This document shows positions 61,397 through 64,000 of a stretch of 64,000 nt of DNA, piece after piece. Both the position numbers and the translations under genes were made by a program. Positions within the stretch are counted from its first letter, which is position 1. Each line of letters opens with the position of its first letter. Source of the DNA: Cyclobacteriaceae bacterium YHN15 (GTDB taxonomy: Bacteria > Bacteroidota > Bacteroidia > Cytophagales > Cyclobacteriaceae); contig RKQB01000002.1 in assembly GCA_003797895.1 (NCBI GenBank), forward strand, positions 745,354-809,353. Reading direction: 5' to 3'. A model generated the notes under the pieces. That model had not been told where the DNA came from. It ran no database searches and saw only the letters and a list, made by a program, of their open reading frames with translations.

Positions 61397-63144
61397 TAGG
61401 TATTACTTTTCGGGTTTTCAAATCCTGCAGAACCAATTTTTGGACCGGGCAAAATCAACTGGAGTAAGGCTGCAAACAACATTACTGCTATGCATCCAAT
61501 GACATTGTACCAAAGGAATCCGATACTGATATCGAAACCTAAAAAGGTGCTTTCATTATTGTAATGGATAAGCAATACTATGGCTTCTGCAATGAATGCT
61601 GCTATAAATACCGCATTTCCCCTAACCCACTTCATATAAAACCCTACGATGAAAATTCCCAGAATCGTGCCGTAAAAAAGAGAACCTAACAAATTCACCG
61701 CCTGAATAAGGTTCTCAAACAAAGTGGCATAGGTCGCAAATAATATGGCAAATACCCCCCAAATGGCTGTAAATACTTTAGAAGATACCAAATAATGGTA
61801 TTGATTCCCTTTTGTGACAATGGATCGCTTATAAATATCCATGGTGGAAGTTGCGCCTAAAGCGTTCAATTCCGAGGCAGTAGAAGACATGGCGGCACTG
61901 AAAATAACCGCAAAAAGCAATCCTACTACACCAGTGGGTAAGTAATCCATGACAAAGCGCATAAAAACATAATCCGTATCCCTTGTTTCAGCAGTAGGAT
62001 TGTTTTTCACAATCAAATCTTTCACCTCAGATCTCACCTTCTCCTGATAGACCATTTGTTCTTTGATTTTATCCTTTGCCTCCGCAACACCGGAATCATC
62101 ATTGGATTCTACTGCCTGCAAGAGAGATTGGATATGAAGGTTTTTTTCCTGAAACACCTGGGAAAACTCCTCCTGCAAAAGGATAAAATCTTCCCTGTAG
62201 GCTGAATTTTCCAATTGATCGGTCTGTACCTTGTTGAAAACAACCGGTGGTTGAAAAAATTGATAAAACACAAAAACCATCACACCAATAAAGAGTATGA
62301 CAAACTGCATAGGTACTTTGAGCAAGCCGTTCATCATCAGGCCCATCCTGCTTTGGGTAAGTGAACTCCCCGAAAGGTATCTTTGAACCTGTGACTGATC
62401 CGTTCCAAAATACGACATGAATAGGAATAAGGCTGCGGTCATCCCCGACCAGAAATTGTACCTATCTGATAAATTCAACTCAAAATTGACAATATTGAGC
62501 TTATCCATTTTACCTGCAACATGCAGGGCTTCGGAAAAATTTACCGGAAGCATTTTGATGACCAAAATTCCAGCCAATATCATCCCCCCCATCATCACTG
62601 CCATTTGTTGTTTCTGTGTAATTGAAACAGCTTTAGTGCCACCTGATACTGTATAAATGATAACCAGAACCCCAATGAATACATTGGTGAAAGTCAAATT
62701 CCATCCTAAAAGTGTCGAAAGAATAATGGCCGGGGCGTAAATGGTAATTCCTGCCGCCAGCCCTCTTTGTATCAAAAACAAAAATGCAGCCAAGGTCCTG
62801 GTTTTGAGATCAAATCTTTCCTCCAAAAACTCATAGGCAGTATAGACTTTGAGTCTATAGTAAATAGGAAGGAAAGTAACAGATAGGATAATCATGGCCA
62901 AGGGCAGTCCAAAGTAAAACTGTATGAATCGCATCCCGTCTTCATAAGCCTGGCCTGGCGTACTCAAAAAGGTAATAGCCGAAGCTTGTGTCGCCATAAT
63001 GGAAAGTCCTATGGTCCACCAATTCATACTTCCGGTGCCCCTGATATAGCTTTCCATATCCTTTTCACCATAAGTTTTATAAACCCCATAACCCACTATC
63101 GCCAATAGTGTACTGAACAGGATAACCCAATCCCAAAAACTCAT
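61396..63144 (-). CDS. Sodium:solute symporter (SSS) family transporter
   Basis: This 582-residue protein has about 13 helices. Start segments MSFWDWVILFSTLLAIVGYG and SIMATQASAITFLSTPGQAYEDG and the Na+-site helix SAAMSSTASELNALGATSTMD are of SSS type. Between helices, residues ~303-390 form an unusual ~90-residue hydrophilic coiled-coil insertion rich in Gln/Glu. The solute is unknown; an upstream PIG-L-type deacetylase suggests an amino-sugar or glycoside. Start ATG 63144 overlaps a 33-residue microprotein gene by ATGA. Its stop codon lies inside the last repeat of the right array. Confidence 0.9.
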   Translation of the reverse strand: MSFWDWVILFSTLLAIVGYGVYKTYGEKDMESYIRGTGSMNWWTIGLSIMATQASAITFLSTPGQAYEDGMRFIQFYFGLPLAMIILSVTFLPIYYRLKVYTAYEFLEERFDLKTRTLAAFLFLIQRGLAAGITIYAPAIILSTLLGWNLTFTNVFIGVLVIIYTVSGGTKAVSITQKQQMAVMMGGMILAGILVIKMLPVNFSEALHVAGKMDKLNIVNFELNLSDRYNFWSGMTAALFLFMSYFGTDQSQVQRYLSGSSLTQSRMGLMMNGLLKVPMQFVILFIGVMVFVFYQFFQPPVVFNKVQTDQLENSAYREDFILLQEEFSQVFQEKNLHIQSLLQAVESNDDSGVAEAKDKIKEQMVYQEKVRSEVKDLIVKNNPTAETRDTDYVFMRFVMDYLPTGVVGLLFAVIFSAAMSSTASELNALGATSTMDIYKRSIVTKGNQYHYLVSSKVFTAIWGVFAILFATYATLFENLIQAVNLLGSLFYGTILGIFIVGFYMKWVRGNAVFIAAFIAEAIVLLIHYNNESTFLGFDISIGFLWYNVIGCIAVMLFAALLQLILPGPKIGSAGFENPKSNT

Positions 63145-63242
63145 GAATAGCTAATTTTAAGCCAGTAAAACAAAGCAATCAAGATTGCCAAAACAACCAT
63201 CTGTGCCACATACCAATTTTTCCACTTGATGTTATCTTTCAC
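63141..63242 (-). CDS. Microprotein coupled to the symporter (33 residues, single membrane helix)
   Basis: A short frame starts at GTG 63242, inside the end of the PIG-L gene (11-bp overlap), and ends in the TGA of the ATGA overlap with the symporter start. It encodes about 33 residues: a basic, aromatic N terminus (KDNIKWKNWY) and one hydrophobic helix (VAQMVVLAILIALFYWL). The double overlap is strong evidence for translation as a bridge between the flanking genes. It could be a small subunit of the symporter, like other tiny membrane partners of transporters. There is no recognised homolog in this analysis, and the GTG start is a guess. Confidence 0.55.
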   Translation of the reverse strand: MKDNIKWKNWYVAQMVVLAILIALFYWLKISYS

Positions 63243-64000
63243 TTCCCTGCTCTATTAGATTTATAAATAGTTTCACAGCTCCGGGAACGCCTGCAGGCAA
63301 TAACCTGAACCAGGAGATACCTGAATAAGTATAGGTTCCTTTGCCATATTGTGTAAACAGCAATGATCCCATGGAAGGGTTTTCTCCTGGATCCTGCATG
63401 GTAAATGGTGTTGAATATGCAGGATCCCAATTACTGGTAAAGTAAAGACCCCTTTCCTGCACCCATCCATCAAAATCACGCATCGTAATTTTATTTGGAA
63501 TACGTAACAAAGGATGGGAGAAATCAACCTTTACAGGAGAGTCCTCCACCGCTACCCTATCTCTTGAAATGGAGAATGGATAAGGACCAAGATCCCTTGT
63601 CAATAGAGGCGAAGCGGTATTGTACTGAACAATTAGATTTCCTCCATCTTTTACATATTCCATAAGTTGATCCACATTATTGGCAAGATTCTGATTGACA
63701 TTAAAGGCCCTGATTCCTACAATGACAGTCTTAAAATCAGTCAGACGGTTTTTTCTTAAATCCGCATCATCCAAAATACTGACTTGATAGCCCAAGCTCC
63801 TGAGCACTTCCGGCACATCATCTCCTGCTCCTGGAATATAGCCGATTTGTTGTCCCGAGGTCTTTAAATCCATTTTCACCAAATTCAAAGTAGTATTGGT
63901 AAAGTAAGTCAGATTAGGAATATGCTTATAAATTATCCTTTTAGTATCCTGACTGAATTTCCTACCATCCGGAGTCACATAATTGATCCATATTTCTTTC
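63232..64000 (-). CDS. PIG-L family deacetylase, C-terminal domain (5' end outside window)
   Basis: The reading frame runs off the right window edge, so only the last ~255 residues are seen. They match the C-terminal GATase-like domain of the long Bacteroidota PIG-L proteins: IGYIPGAGDDVPEVLRSLGY, VIVGIRAFNVNQNLANN, YVKDGGNLIVQYNTASPL, KITMRDFDGWVQERGLYF and GISWFRLLPAGVPGAVKLF. The catalytic N-terminal deacetylase domain would be upstream. PIG-L enzymes remove acetyl from GlcNAc derivatives. Followed immediately by the microprotein and symporter genes, it fits uptake and deacetylation of an amino sugar, which is inference. Confidence 0.78.
   Translation of the reverse strand, partial: KEIWINYVTPDGRKFSQDTKRIIYKHIPNLTYFTNTTLNLVKMDLKTSGQQIGYIPGAGDDVPEVLRSLGYQVSILDDADLRKNRLTDFKTVIVGIRAFNVNQNLANNVDQLMEYVKDGGNLIVQYNTASPLLTRDLGPYPFSISRDRVAVEDSPVKVDFSHPLLRIPNKITMRDFDGWVQERGLYFTSNWDPAYSTPFTMQDPGENPSMGSLLFTQYGKGTYTYSGISWFRLLPAGVPGAVKLFINLIEQGSER

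Overview
The window is chromosomal DNA from a Bacteroidota bacterium, most likely an aerobic member of the Cytophagales (Cyclobacteriaceae-like). The evidence is the Bacteroidota-type arginine operon that runs through N-acylcitrulline, glycine-lipid-type acyltransferases, DUF6909, DUF4097/TM2/DUF2752 genes, TANNTTTG promoter elements, near absence of Shine-Dalgarno sites, and a flavobacterial-style proteorhodopsin cassette. No tRNA, rRNA, CRISPR array, prophage or integron was seen. Both edges cut genes: a BatC-like TPR protein on the left and a PIG-L-type deacetylase on the right.

0-20.8 kb is mostly housekeeping: thiolase, a MORN-repeat protein, purC, a STAS protein, rnz, a queuosine-precursor transporter, a BASS transporter, an acyltransferase, hppD, a phosphohexomutase, an AstE/aspartoacylase-like enzyme, murB, dCMP deaminase, DUF202, TerC, ppk1 and gyrB. 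20.8-28 kb is a light and lipid region: a DTE-motif green-type proton-pumping rhodopsin, a strong hairpin terminator, then crtY and blh overlapping by 14 bp, which supply beta-carotene and cleave it to retinal. It is followed on the other strand by a glsA/glsB-like acyltransferase pair and then an RDH-like SDR.

28-44.6 kb is mixed: an rRNA-type methyltransferase, a class III aminotransferase, a penicillin-acylase-family hydrolase, msrB, a translationally coupled DUF4097-TM2-DUF2752 set, a DUF2236 oxygenase, a frameshifted small lipoprotein gene, several very small genes, an AbgT transporter, and a Fic protein with its own HTH domain and what look like its own tandem operators. 44.9-53.2 kb is a complete arginine operon (GNAT-argG-argC-argD-argF'-argB-argE-argH). 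53.2-59.6 kb holds a YceI/outer-membrane-barrel/YceI operon, DUF6909, DinB and an M28 peptidase.

The most unusual region is 59.56-61.43 kb. A REP-associated tyrosine transposase (RAYT) gene sits between two same-orientation arrays of a precisely 132-bp unit, with three full copies on the left, four on the right, and partial copies at the ends. Each unit is built from four different hairpins that share an ATTTATAAT-like core. The right array runs into the stop codon of a sodium:solute symporter gene, which is itself coupled to an undescribed-looking 33-residue membrane microprotein.
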